Of a stretch of 64,000 nucleotides of DNA, positions 1 to 9,324 are shown piece after piece. This stretch comes from Burkholderia sp. Ax-1724 (lineage in GTDB: Bacteria > Pseudomonadota > Gammaproteobacteria > Burkholderiales > Burkholderiaceae). Where the stretch lies: positions 62,001 through 126,000 of the forward strand of contig NZ_VWWL01000018.1 of NCBI RefSeq assembly GCF_011752995.1. Reading direction: 5' to 3'. Every line of letters begins with the position of its first letter. The stretch's first letter is position 1. A model generated the notes under the pieces. It made no database searches, was not told the DNA's origin, and saw only the letters and a list, made by a program, of their open reading frames with translations. The position numbers were made by a program, and so were the translations under genes.

Positions 1-2
1 AC

Positions 3-3000
3 GCCTGCGGCGTCGGCTTCGTCGCCCACATCAAGGGCCAGAAGAGCCACGAGATCATCGAGCAGGGTCTGAAGATTCTCGAAAACCTCGACCACCGGGG
101 CGCCGTCGGCGCCGATCCGCTGATGGGCGACGGCGCGGGCATCCTGATCCAGATTCCGGACGGCTTCTATCGCGAAGAGATGGCCAAACAGGGCGTGACG
201 CTGCCGCCGGCCGGCGAATACGGCGTCGGCATGATCTTCCTGCCGAAGGAACACGCCTCGCGCATCGCCTGCGAACAGGAACTGGAGCGCACGGTGAAGG
301 CCGAAGGCCAGGTCGTGCTCGGCTGGCGCGACGTGCCGGTCGACCACACCATGCCGATCTCTCCGACCGTCAAGGCGAGCGAGCCGCTGATCCGCCAGAT
401 CTTCATCGGCCGCGGCAAGGACATCATGGTGACCGACGCGCTCGAGCGGAAGCTGTACATCATCCGCAAGACCGCGAGCCACCGCATCCAGGCGCTCAAG
501 CTCAAGCACGGCAAGGAATACTTCGTGCCGTCGTGCTCGGCGCGCACGGTCGTCTACAAGGGGCTGCTGCTGGCGGGCCAGGTCGGCGTGTACTACCGCG
601 ATCTGCAGGACGAGCGCACCGTCTCGGCGCTCGCGCTCGTGCACCAGCGCTTCTCCACCAACACGTTCCCGGCATGGGAACTGGCTCACCCGTACCGCAT
701 GATCGCCCACAACGGCGAAATCAACACGGTGAAGGGCAACGTCAACTGGCTGAACGCGCGCACCGGCGCGATCGCCTCGCACGTGCTCGGCGACGATCTG
801 CCGAAGCTGTGGCCGCTCATCTATCCGGGCCAATCGGATACGGCATCGTTCGACAACTGCCTCGAACTGCTCGTGATGGCCGGCTACCCGCTCGTCCACG
901 CCATGATGATGATGATCCCGGAAGCCTGGGAGCAGCACACGCTGATGGACGAGAACCGCAAGGCGTTCTACGAATACCACGCCGCGATGATGGAGCCGTG
1001 GGACGGCCCCGCCGCGATCGCGTTCACCGACGGCCGCCAGATCGGCGCAACGCTCGACCGTAACGGTCTGCGTCCGGCGCGCTACATCGTTACCGACGAC
1101 GACCTCGTCATCATGGCGTCGGAAGCGGGCACGCTGCCGATTCCCGAATCGAAGATCGTCAAGAAGTGGCGTCTGCAGCCGGGCAAGATGTTCCTGATCG
1201 ACATGGAGCACGGCCGCATCATCGACGACAAGGAACTGAAGGACAACCTCGCGAACGCCAAGCCGTACAAGAGCTGGATCGACGCCGTGCGCATCAAGCT
1301 CGACGAGATCGAGCCGAAGGCCGAAGACGTCGTGACGGAGCGCCGCGAAGCCGCTGCATTGCTCGATCGCCAGCAGGCGTTCGGCTACACCCAGGAAGAC
1401 CTCAAGTTCCTGATGGCGCCGATGGCGCAAGCGGGCGAGGAAGCGGTCGGCTCGATGGGCAACGACTCGCCGCTCGCGGTCATGTCCAACAAGAACAAGA
1501 CGCTCTACCACTACTTCAAGCAGCTGTTCGCGCAGGTCACGAATCCGCCTATCGACCCGATCCGCGAAAACATGGTGATGTCGCTCGTGTCGTTCATCGG
1601 CCCGAAGCCGAACCTGCTCGACACGAACAACATCAACCCGCCGATGCGCCTCGAAGTGTCGCAGCCGGTGCTCGACTTCAAGGACATCGCGAAGATCCGC
1701 GCGATCGATCAGTACACCGGCGGCAAGTTCAGCTCGTACGAACTGAACATCTGCTATCCGGTTGCCTGGGGCAAGGAAGGCATCGAGGCGCGCCTCGCGT
1801 CGCTGTGCGCGGAAGCCGTCGATGCGGTCAAGTCCGGCTACAACATGCTGATCGTCTCGGACCGCAAGACCGACCGCGACAACGTCGCGATTCCGGCGCT
1901 GCTCGCGACCGCCGCGATCCACACGCACCTCGTGCAGCAGGGTCTGCGCACGAGCACGGGCCTCGTCGTCGAAACCGGTTCGGCGCGTGAAACGCACCAC
2001 TTCGCGCTGCTCGCGGGCTATGGCGCGGAAGCCGTGCACCCGTACCTCGCGATGGAAACGCTCGGCCAGCTCGCGGCCGGCCTGAAGGGCGACCTGTCGG
2101 CGGAGAAGGCGGTCTACAACTTCACGAAGGCGGTCGGCAAGGGCCTGCAGAAGGTCATGTCGAAGATGGGCATTTCGACCTACATGTCGTACACCGGCGC
2201 GCAGATTTTCGAAGCGGTCGGCCTCGCCGAAGACCTCGTGTCGAAGTACTTCTACGGTACGTCGTCGAAGGTGGGCGGCATTGGACTCTTCGACGTCGCC
2301 GAAGAAGCGATCCGTCTGCACCGCGACGCGTTCGGCGACAACCCGGTCCTCGCGAACATGCTCGACGCGGGCGGCGAGTACGCCTACCGCGTGCGCGGCG
2401 AAGAACACATGTGGACGCCCGATGCGATCGCCAAGCTGCAGCACTCGGCACGCAGCAACTCGTACCAGACGTACAAGGAATACGCGCATCTGATCAACGA
2501 TCAGACCAAACGCCACATGACCTTCCGCGGCCTGTTCGAGTTCAAGTTCGATCCGACCAGGGCGATTCCGCTCGACGAAGTCGAACCGGCGAAGGAAATC
2601 GTCAAGCGTTTCGCGACCGGCGCGATGTCGATGGGCTCGATCAGCACCGAAGCGCACGCCACGCTCGCCGTCGCGATGAACCGCATCGGCGGCAAGTCGA
2701 ACACCGGCGAAGGCGGCGAGGATGCGAACCGTTATCGCAACGAACTGCGCGGCATTCCGATCAAGAATGGCGACACGATGAAGTCGATCATCGGCGATGA
2801 AGTGGTCACCGACATTCCGCTCAAGGAAGGTGATTCGCTGCGCTCGCGCATCAAGCAGGTCGCGTCGGGCCGCTTCGGCGTGACGGCGGAATACCTCGCG
2901 TCGGCCGACCAGATCCAGATCAAGATGGCGCAGGGCGCGAAGCCGGGCGAAGGCGGTCAGCTGCCGGGCCACAAGGTGTCCGAGTACATCGGCAAGCTGC

Positions 3001-4631
3001 GCTGTTCGGTGCCGGGCGTCGGCCTGATTTCGCCGCCGCCGCACCACGACATCTACTCGATCGAAGACCTGGCGCAGCTGATCCACGATCTGAAGAACGT
3101 CAACGCGTCGTCGAGCATCTCGGTGAAGCTGGTGTCGGAGTCGGGCGTCGGTACGGTTGCAGCGGGTGTCGCGAAGGCGAAGGCCGATCACGTCGTGATC
3201 GCCGGTCATGACGGCGGCACGGGTGCGTCGCCGCTGTCGTCGGTCAAGCATGCCGGCACGCCGTGGGAACTGGGTCTCGCCGAAACGCAGCAAACGTTGG
3301 TGCTGAACCAGCTGCGCGGCCGTATCCGCGTGCAGGCCGACGGTCAGATGAAGACGGGCCGCGACATCGTGATCGGCGCGCTGCTCGGCGCGGACGAATT
3401 CGGCTTCGCGACGGCGCCGCTCGTCGTCGAAGGCTGCATCATGATGCGCAAGTGCCACCTGAACACCTGCCCGGTCGGCGTCGCGACGCAAGATCCGGTG
3501 CTGCGTGCGAAGTTCCAGGGCCAGCCCGAGCACGTCGTGAACTTCTTCTTCTTCGTCGCCGAGGAAGCGCGCGAAATCATGGCGCAACTCGGTATCCGCA
3601 AGTTCGACGACCTGATCGGCCATGCGGAACTGCTCGACATGAAGAAGGGCGTCGAGCACTGGAAGGCGAAGGGTCTCGACTTCTCGCGCGTGTTCTATCA
3701 GCCGCAAGTGCCGGCGGAAGTCGCGCGCAAGCACGTCGACGTGCAGGATCACGGCCTCGACCGTGCGCTCGACCATACGCTGATCGAGAAGGCGAAGGCG
3801 GCGATCGAGAAGGGCGAGCACGTCTCGTTCATCCAGCCGGTGCGCAACGTGAACCGCACGGTCGGCGCGATGCTGTCCGGCACGATCGCGAAGAAGTACG
3901 GCCACGAAGGCCTGCCCGACGACTCGATTCACATCCAGTTGAAGGGCACGGCGGGCCAGAGCTTCGGCGCGTTCCTCGCGAAGGGCGTCACGCTCGACCT
4001 CGTCGGCGACGGCAACGACTACGTGGGCAAGGGCCTGTCGGGCGGCCGCATCATCATCCGTCCGACCAACGATTTCCGCGGCAAGTCGGAAGAGAACATC
4101 ATCTGCGGCAATACGGTGATGTACGGCGCGATCGACGGCGAAGCGTTCTTCCGCGGCGTCGCGGGCGAGCGTTTCTGCGTGCGTAACTCGGGCGCGACGG
4201 CGGTCGTCGAAGGCACGGGCGACCACGGTTGCGAATACATGACGGGCGGCACCGTGGTCGTGCTCGGCGAGACGGGCCGCAACTTCGCGGCCGGCATGTC
4301 GGGCGGCATCGCCTACGTGTTCGATCCGGACGGCACGTTCGCGGGCAAGTGCAACAAGTCGATGGTCGCGCTCGACCCGGTGCTGCAACAGGCCGAACAG
4401 GAGCGCACGGTCGACCAGGGCGTGTGGCATCGCGGCACGACCGACGAAGCACTGCTGCGCGGTCTCATCGAGCGTCACTTCCAGTTCACGGGCTCGCCGC
4501 GTGCGAAGGCGCTGCTCGAAAACTGGGACGCTTCGCGCCGTCAGTTCGTGAAGGTGTTCCCGACCGAATACAAGCGCGCGCTCGGCGAACTCGCCGCGAA
4601 GAAGGCGAACAAGGAAGTGCTCGCCGCCTAA
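3..4631 (+). CDS. gltB: Glutamate synthase (NADPH) large subunit, 5'-truncated by window edge
   Basis: Makes two glutamates from glutamine and 2-oxoglutarate together with GltD (ammonia assimilation, cytosol). The frame is open from base 3 with no start codon, and the first two codons encode Ala-Cys. This Cys begins the CGVGF motif and is the N-terminal nucleophile of the Ntn glutaminase domain, so only about 20 upstream residues are missing. 1542 residues are visible. The order is glutaminase domain, central domain, FMN-binding synthase domain, the 3Fe-4S cysteine cluster CIMMRKCHLNTC near 3435-3475, and the Gly-rich C-terminal beta-helix (about 3900-4400). gltD follows 112 bp downstream on the same strand, the usual gltBD operon. 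Confidence 0.97.
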   Translation, partial: ACGVGFVAHIKGQKSHEIIEQGLKILENLDHRGAVGADPLMGDGAGILIQIPDGFYREEMAKQGVTLPPAGEYGVGMIFLPKEHASRIACEQELERTVKAEGQVVLGWRDVPVDHTMPISPTVKASEPLIRQIFIGRGKDIMVTDALERKLYIIRKTASHRIQALKLKHGKEYFVPSCSARTVVYKGLLLAGQVGVYYRDLQDERTVSALALVHQRFSTNTFPAWELAHPYRMIAHNGEINTVKGNVNWLNARTGAIASHVLGDDLPKLWPLIYPGQSDTASFDNCLELLVMAGYPLVHAMMMMIPEAWEQHTLMDENRKAFYEYHAAMMEPWDGPAAIAFTDGRQIGATLDRNGLRPARYIVTDDDLVIMASEAGTLPIPESKIVKKWRLQPGKMFLIDMEHGRIIDDKELKDNLANAKPYKSWIDAVRIKLDEIEPKAEDVVTERREAAALLDRQQAFGYTQEDLKFLMAPMAQAGEEAVGSMGNDSPLAVMSNKNKTLYHYFKQLFAQVTNPPIDPIRENMVMSLVSFIGPKPNLLDTNNINPPMRLEVSQPVLDFKDIAKIRAIDQYTGGKFSSYELNICYPVAWGKEGIEARLASLCAEAVDAVKSGYNMLIVSDRKTDRDNVAIPALLATAAIHTHLVQQGLRTSTGLVVETGSARETHHFALLAGYGAEAVHPYLAMETLGQLAAGLKGDLSAEKAVYNFTKAVGKGLQKVMSKMGISTYMSYTGAQIFEAVGLAEDLVSKYFYGTSSKVGGIGLFDVAEEAIRLHRDAFGDNPVLANMLDAGGEYAYRVRGEEHMWTPDAIAKLQHSARSNSYQTYKEYAHLINDQTKRHMTFRGLFEFKFDPTRAIPLDEVEPAKEIVKRFATGAMSMGSISTEAHATLAVAMNRIGGKSNTGEGGEDANRYRNELRGIPIKNGDTMKSIIGDEVVTDIPLKEGDSLRSRIKQVASGRFGVTAEYLASADQIQIKMAQGAKPGEGGQLPGHKVSEYIGKLRCSVPGVGLISPPPHHDIYSIEDLAQLIHDLKNVNASSSISVKLVSESGVGTVAAGVAKAKADHVVIAGHDGGTGASPLSSVKHAGTPWELGLAETQQTLVLNQLRGRIRVQADGQMKTGRDIVIGALLGADEFGFATAPLVVEGCIMMRKCHLNTCPVGVATQDPVLRAKFQGQPEHVVNFFFFVAEEAREIMAQLGIRKFDDLIGHAELLDMKKGVEHWKAKGLDFSRVFYQPQVPAEVARKHVDVQDHGLDRALDHTLIEKAKAAIEKGEHVSFIQPVRNVNRTVGAMLSGTIAKKYGHEGLPDDSIHIQLKGTAGQSFGAFLAKGVTLDLVGDGNDYVGKGLSGGRIIIRPTNDFRGKSEENIICGNTVMYGAIDGEAFFRGVAGERFCVRNSGATAVVEGTGDHGCEYMTGGTVVVLGETGRNFAAGMSGGIAYVFDPDGTFAGKCNKSMVALDPVLQQAEQERTVDQGVWHRGTTDEALLRGLIERHFQFTGSPRAKALLENWDASRRQFVKVFPTEYKRALGELAAKKANKEVLAA

Positions 4632-4743
4632 ATCTCCGCACAAAGCTCCGCAAAAAATCATTTAGCCGTACCCGCCGCGTCTCGAAGGTTCGACGCGCGG
4701 CGGGTCCAGATCACCCTACATACAGATTAGAGAAGAGAACCAC

Positions 4744-6213
4744 ATGGGCAAGGCAACCGGTTTTCTCGAGTTCGAACGTCGCCACGAGACGTACGAGGCT
4801 CCGCTCACGCGTGTGAAGCACTACAAGGAATTCGTCGCGGCACTGAGCGACGACGAAGCGAAGATTCAAGGCGCACGTTGCATGGACTGCGGCATTCCGT
4901 TCTGCAACAACGGCTGCCCGGTCAACAACATCATTCCGGACTTCAACGACCTCGTGTTCCACCAGGACTGGAAGAACGCGATCGAAGTGCTGCATTCGAC
5001 CAACAACTTCCCCGAGTTCACGGGCCGCATCTGCCCGGCACCGTGCGAAGCGGCGTGCACGCTCGGCATCAACAACGACCCGGTCGGCATCAAGTCGATC
5101 GAGCACGCGATCATCGACAAGGCCTGGGCCGAAGGCTGGGTCGCGCCGCAACTGCCGAAGCACAAGACCGGCAAGAAGGTCGCCGTGGTCGGTTCGGGCC
5201 CCGCGGGTCTCGCGGCCGCGCAGCAACTCGCGCGCGCCGGTCATGACGTGACCGTGTTCGAGAAGAACGACCGCATCGGTGGCCTGCTGCGTTACGGCAT
5301 CCCCGACTTCAAGCTCGAGAAGTGGCAGATCGACCGCCGCATGCGCCAGATGGAAGCCGAAGGCGTGACGTTCCGCACCAACGTGCTCATCGGCCGCGCC
5401 GATTCGCTGCCGGCTTACATCGGCAACACCGCGAAGGAAACCATCACGCCGGCCGAGCTGAACGAGCAGTTCGACGCGGTGGTGATCGCCGGCGGTTCGG
5501 AAACGCCGCGCGATCTGCCGGTGCCGGGCCGCGAGCTCGAAGGCGTCCACTATGCGATGGAATTCCTGCCGCAGCAGAACAAGGTCAATGCCGGCGACAA
5601 GGTGCCGAACCAGCTGCTCGCGAAGGGCAAGCACGTCGTCGTGATCGGCGGCGGCGATACGGGTTCGGACTGCGTCGGCACGTCGAACCGTCATGGCGCG
5701 AAGAGCGTCACGCAGTTCGAACTGCTGCCGCAGCCGCCCGAAGAAGAGAACAAGCCGCTCGTGTGGCCGTACTGGCCGATCAAGCTGCGCACGTCGTCGT
5801 CGCACGACGAGGGCTGCGAGCGCGACTGGGCGGTCGCGACCAAGCGCCTCGAAGGCAAGAACGGCAAGGTCGAGAAGCTGATCGCCGCGCGCGTCGAATG
5901 GAAGGACGGCAAGATGGTCGAAGTGCCGAACTCCGAATTCGAAATGAAGGCCGACCTCGTGCTGCTCGCGATGGGCTTCACGCAGCCGGTTTCGCCGGTG
6001 CTCGAAGCATTCGGTGTCGACAAGGATGCGCGCGGCAACGTGCGTGCCTCGACCGAAGGCGACAAGGCGTACTACACGTCGGTGGACAAGGTGTTCACCG
6101 CGGGCGACATGCGCCGCGGCCAGTCGCTCGTGGTGTGGGCGATCCGCGAAGGCCGTCAGTGCGCACGTTCGGTCGATGCGTTCCTGATGGGGCATTCGGA
6201 ACTGCCGCGCTAA
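4744..6213 (+). CDS. gltD: Glutamate synthase small subunit
   Basis: 489 residues, the usual length. It passes electrons from NADPH through FAD and Fe-S centres to GltB. The N-terminal Fe-S region shows CMDCGIPFCNNGCP and, about 40 residues on, CPAPCEAAC. An FAD-type Rossmann motif GSGPAGLAAA follows, then a second nucleotide-binding motif GGGDTGSDC, and near the C-terminus an AGDMRRGQSLVVWA flavin motif. The start ATG has a purine-rich AGAGAAGAG stretch upstream. It is the second gene of the gltBD operon and is followed by a strong bidirectional terminator. Confidence 0.97.
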   Translation: MGKATGFLEFERRHETYEAPLTRVKHYKEFVAALSDDEAKIQGARCMDCGIPFCNNGCPVNNIIPDFNDLVFHQDWKNAIEVLHSTNNFPEFTGRICPAPCEAACTLGINNDPVGIKSIEHAIIDKAWAEGWVAPQLPKHKTGKKVAVVGSGPAGLAAAQQLARAGHDVTVFEKNDRIGGLLRYGIPDFKLEKWQIDRRMRQMEAEGVTFRTNVLIGRADSLPAYIGNTAKETITPAELNEQFDAVVIAGGSETPRDLPVPGRELEGVHYAMEFLPQQNKVNAGDKVPNQLLAKGKHVVVIGGGDTGSDCVGTSNRHGAKSVTQFELLPQPPEEENKPLVWPYWPIKLRTSSSHDEGCERDWAVATKRLEGKNGKVEKLIAARVEWKDGKMVEVPNSEFEMKADLVLLAMGFTQPVSPVLEAFGVDKDARGNVRASTEGDKAYYTSVDKVFTAGDMRRGQSLVVWAIREGRQCARSVDAFLMGHSELPR

Positions 6214-6358
6214 GGCGTCTCTGGTCAGTGTCTCCGGCACGGCTTGCGCGCTCGATGTCCGATGCGCGCGAGCCGGCCACGATTTGCAGGAAGACGTGGA
6301 GACGACAATGTGCCGGTTCACAGGCACAGGTAGCGGTAAAGCGAAGCAGTGAATAAAA

Positions 6359-6399
6359 GAAAACCGGGCTCGTCTGAAAGGGCGAGTCCGGTTTTTTTA
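6359..6399. terminator. Bidirectional rho-independent terminator between gltD and dadA-like gene
   Basis: An inverted repeat AAACCGGGCTCG / CGAGTCCGGTTT, with one G-T wobble and an about 10-nt loop, is followed by T7 on the plus strand and by a T/C-rich run on the minus strand. It lies between two convergent genes and can end both. Confidence 0.85.
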
Positions 6400-6436
6400 T
6401 GGCGCGCTGCGTTTGCTGGCCCGGCTTCTCGCGCCG

Positions 6437-7702
6437 CTACTTGCGATAGCGCGCCAAGGTCAGCCCATCGAGATCGATTTCCGGCTTGCGCTGCGTGATC
6501 AGGTCCGCGACCACGCGCCCCGAGCCCATCGACATCGCCCAGCCCGTCGAGCCGTGCCCGAGGTTCAGCCACAGATTCTCCACGCGGCACGGACCGAGCA
6601 GCGGCGCGCCATCGGGTGTCATCGGCCGGCGGCCTACCCAGAAATGCGCCGAGGTCGGCTTGGCCGCATGCGGAAACCAGTCGCGCAGCACCTTGAGCAG
6701 CGTCTGCAAGGCCTGTTCGCGCAGTGTCGTCTGATGATTGCCGAGTTCCGCCGTGCCCGCCACGCGCAGGTTGTTGCCGAAGCGCGTGATCGCCGTTTTC
6801 AGCGATTCGTCCATGAGCGCCGCGTGCGGCGCCTTTTCTTCGTCGATGACGGGCAACGTCGCCGAATACCCCTTCACCGGATAAAGCGGCACCTTCACGC
6901 CGAGCGGCGCCAGCAGCGCCGGGCTATCGACGCCGAGCGCGACGACCACGTGGTCGGCCCGCAGCGTCTCGATGCCGCGCTCGCTCTGAATCTGCACGCC
7001 GCGTACCGCCTGGCCTTGCACGTCGAGCGAGTCCACGCGCGTATCGAAGCGGAAGCGCACGCCGTTGCGCTCGCAGATCGCGCGCAGCTCGCGGGTGAAG
7101 CGCGCGCAATCGCCGGCCTCGTCGTCGGGCAGATAAAGGCCCGCGTGCGGCGCCTGCTGCGCCCAGCGCAAGCCGGGCTCGATCTCGACGCACTGCGCCG
7201 CGCTGACTTCCCGATGCGCGATGCCCGCGTCGCGCAGCACCGCGAGCGCCGGCTGGGCCAGCTCGACGTCGAAGTCGCTGCGAAACAGTTGCAGATAGCC
7301 CTGGCTGCGGCCGTAGTCGAACGGATGACGGCCGCGGAATTCGTGCAGACACGTGCGGCTGTAATACGCGACGCGTTGCATGCGCTGCTTGTTCACGCGA
7401 AAGCGTTCGAGGTCGCATTCGCGCAGCCAGCGCGCGATCCAGCGCCATTGGGCCGGATCGAACGTCGGCCGGAAGATCAGGGGCGAAGCGGGCTTGAACA
7501 GATATTTGAGAATCTTCGCCGGCATGCCGGGCGCGGCCCACGGCGTCACGTAGCCCGGTGCGATCACGCCGGCGTTGCCGAAGCTCGTGGAGAGCGCGAC
7601 GTCGGGTTCGCGCTCGATCACCGTGACTTCGCAGCCTTGCTGGCACAGGTAAAAAGCCGTGGCGACACCGATCACGCCGCCGCCGAGAACAATCGTTTTC
7701 AT
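6437..7702 (-). CDS. dadA: D-amino acid dehydrogenase (DadA family)
   Basis: 421 residues. An FAD-dependent oxidase/dehydrogenase of the DAO fold: the N-terminal dinucleotide motif GGGVIGVATAFYL lies at residues 7-19, and the C-terminal stretch MTPDGAPLLGP...NLGHGSTGW is typical of DadA, which deaminates D-amino acids to 2-oxo acids and feeds electrons to the respiratory chain. The reading frame is open far upstream, but the start at MKTIVLGGG is chosen because it puts the FAD motif at the N-terminus. Only 17 bp separate it from the upstream MFS transporter, so the two are likely one transcript. Substrate is not determinable; the symbol follows family resemblance, and a paralogue elsewhere may be the main alanine catabolic DadA. 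Confidence 0.82.
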   Translation of the reverse strand: MKTIVLGGGVIGVATAFYLCQQGCEVTVIEREPDVALSTSFGNAGVIAPGYVTPWAAPGMPAKILKYLFKPASPLIFRPTFDPAQWRWIARWLRECDLERFRVNKQRMQRVAYYSRTCLHEFRGRHPFDYGRSQGYLQLFRSDFDVELAQPALAVLRDAGIAHREVSAAQCVEIEPGLRWAQQAPHAGLYLPDDEAGDCARFTRELRAICERNGVRFRFDTRVDSLDVQGQAVRGVQIQSERGIETLRADHVVVALGVDSPALLAPLGVKVPLYPVKGYSATLPVIDEEKAPHAALMDESLKTAITRFGNNLRVAGTAELGNHQTTLREQALQTLLKVLRDWFPHAAKPTSAHFWVGRRPMTPDGAPLLGPCRVENLWLNLGHGSTGWAMSMGSGRVVADLITQRKPEIDLDGLTLARYRK

Positions 7703-7719
7703 GAGTATGTGCGGCGAAT

Positions 7720-8979
7720 TCAGGCGGCGGAGCGGCTCGCGCCGAGCACCTTGCCTTTCGTTTCCGGCAGGCACAGCGCGGCGACGATCACGAGCAGATA
7801 GCCGGAGCCCGCGACGATGCCCATCGCCTTCACGAGCGTCATGCCCTGCGCGAGCGTGCCGACGAGGATCGGAAAGAACGAGCCGACGCCGCGCCCGAGG
7901 TTGTAGCAGAAGCCTTGTCCCGAGCCGCGTATCTCGTTCGGATACAGCTCGGACAGATACGCGCCCACACCCGCGAAAATGCCCTGCACGACGATGCCGA
8001 GCGGGAAGCCGAGCGCGAGCATCATCGTGTCGGTGACCGGCAGCATCGTGTAGACCATGCCGAGCACGAACGAGCCGATCGCGAACAGCACGAACGACGC
8101 GCGCCGGCCGATCCGGTCGCACAGAATCGCGCCGACGATATAGCCGGCGAACGAGCCGACGATCAGCACGATCAGATAGCCGCTCGTGTTGAACACCGAC
8201 AGATGGCGCACGGTCTTCAGGTACGTGGGCAGCCACGTCGTGATCGCGTAGTAGCCGCCGAGCATGCCGGTGCACAGTGCGCTGCCGAGCAGCGTCGTCT
8301 TCAGATGCGCGGCCGAGAAGATCTGCATGAAGTGCGAGGTGTTGAAGCCGCTTTCGCGCGCGCGGCGCGTCTCCAGAAAGATGTCCGGGTCGCTCACGTT
8401 GCGGCGGATGTAGATGATCCACGCGGCGGGCAGCAGGCCGATCCAGAAGCAGGCGCGCCACGCGTACTCTTCAGGCAGCAGCGCGAACGCGGCCCAGTAG
8501 ACGATCGCCGCGGCCGCCCAGCCGAACGACCAGCTGCTCTGCACGGTGCCGACCGCCTTCGCGCGATGCTGCGGAGAACGGATCGTCTCGGCCATCATGA
8601 TCGTCACGACCGACCACTCGCCGCCGAAGCCGATGCCTTGCAGCGTGCGCGTGGCGAGCAGCTGCCAGAACGACTGCGTGAAGCCCGACAGGAAGGTGAA
8701 GATCGCGAAGGTGGCGATCGTCCATTGCAGCACGCGGATGCGGCCGTGGCGATCGGCTAGAATGCCGGCGAGCCAGCCGCCGAGCGCCGACGAGATCAGC
8801 GAACTGGTGGCGATCATCCCCGCTTCGCTTTTGCTCAGACCCCATGTTGCGATCAGCGTCGGGATCAGAAACGAGTAGATCATGAAGTCGAACGCGTCGA
8901 TCGCGTAACCGCCGAAGCCGGCATAAAGCGTGCGGCGCTCGCGCGGGGACAACTCGGTGAACCATTGGAGAGAAGCCAT
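7720..8979 (-). CDS. MFS transporter (metabolite:H+ symporter / sialate-transporter-like)
   Basis: 419 residues with about 12 hydrophobic spans. The first loop carries the MFS signature ADRHGRIRVL, and helix 1 has the AIDAFDFMIYSF pattern seen in sugar-acid and aromatic-acid symporters. Start chosen at MASLQWFTELS (ATG at 8977-8979); the upstream extension in frame is low-complexity and has no family resemblance. The dadA-like gene follows 17 bp downstream, so the pair may import and oxidise a D-amino acid or related acid. Substrate is inference only. Confidence 0.85.
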   Translation of the reverse strand: MASLQWFTELSPRERRTLYAGFGGYAIDAFDFMIYSFLIPTLIATWGLSKSEAGMIATSSLISSALGGWLAGILADRHGRIRVLQWTIATFAIFTFLSGFTQSFWQLLATRTLQGIGFGGEWSVVTIMMAETIRSPQHRAKAVGTVQSSWSFGWAAAAIVYWAAFALLPEEYAWRACFWIGLLPAAWIIYIRRNVSDPDIFLETRRARESGFNTSHFMQIFSAAHLKTTLLGSALCTGMLGGYYAITTWLPTYLKTVRHLSVFNTSGYLIVLIVGSFAGYIVGAILCDRIGRRASFVLFAIGSFVLGMVYTMLPVTDTMMLALGFPLGIVVQGIFAGVGAYLSELYPNEIRGSGQGFCYNLGRGVGSFFPILVGTLAQGMTLVKAMGIVAGSGYLLVIVAALCLPETKGKVLGASRSAA

Positions 8980-9324
8980 GTTTTGTTGTGGTCTCCAGGT
9001 TTCTTTTGCCTGCGGGGGCTGAACGATAGGTTTTCTGTATTTTACGGGGATGCGGCGTCGTGCGGTCGGATGTGGCAAAAATGGCATCGAGCGGTAACGA
9101 TCGCGTAATCACCGATAAGACACGCAAGCTGGCGGAAATCGGTTTCAGAACGGCGCGTCGCCTCTGCCCGGTCCCGCACACGCTGCCGTACGCGCTTCGC
9201 GAAAGGCTGTGTTGATCTCGCCCTTTTCCTTACCGCCTACTACGGTGTAACGCAAAAGTTATTGACGAACGTTAAACTGCGTCTGCAGCCCGGCTGCACG
9301 CCCCCTTCCTTACCGTCACCCCTG
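8980..9324. other. Intergenic region between divergent MFS and phosphatase-like genes
   Basis: 345 bp with no convincing gene. It must hold the promoters for both divergent genes. A TTG in frame at 9262 could extend the downstream protein by 21 residues. TTGACG at 9262-9267 could equally be a -35 element. A CCTTACCG sequence occurs at 9228-9235 and again at 9308-9315; these resemble single copies of the CTTAC half-sites found near 12.7 kb. Confidence 0.4.

Noticed and set aside
4711..6327. Long open frame on the minus strand across gltD (538 codons)
   Set aside because: It is antisense to a clear gltD and its His/Arg/Ala-rich product resembles no family. High-GC codon bias makes such shadows common.
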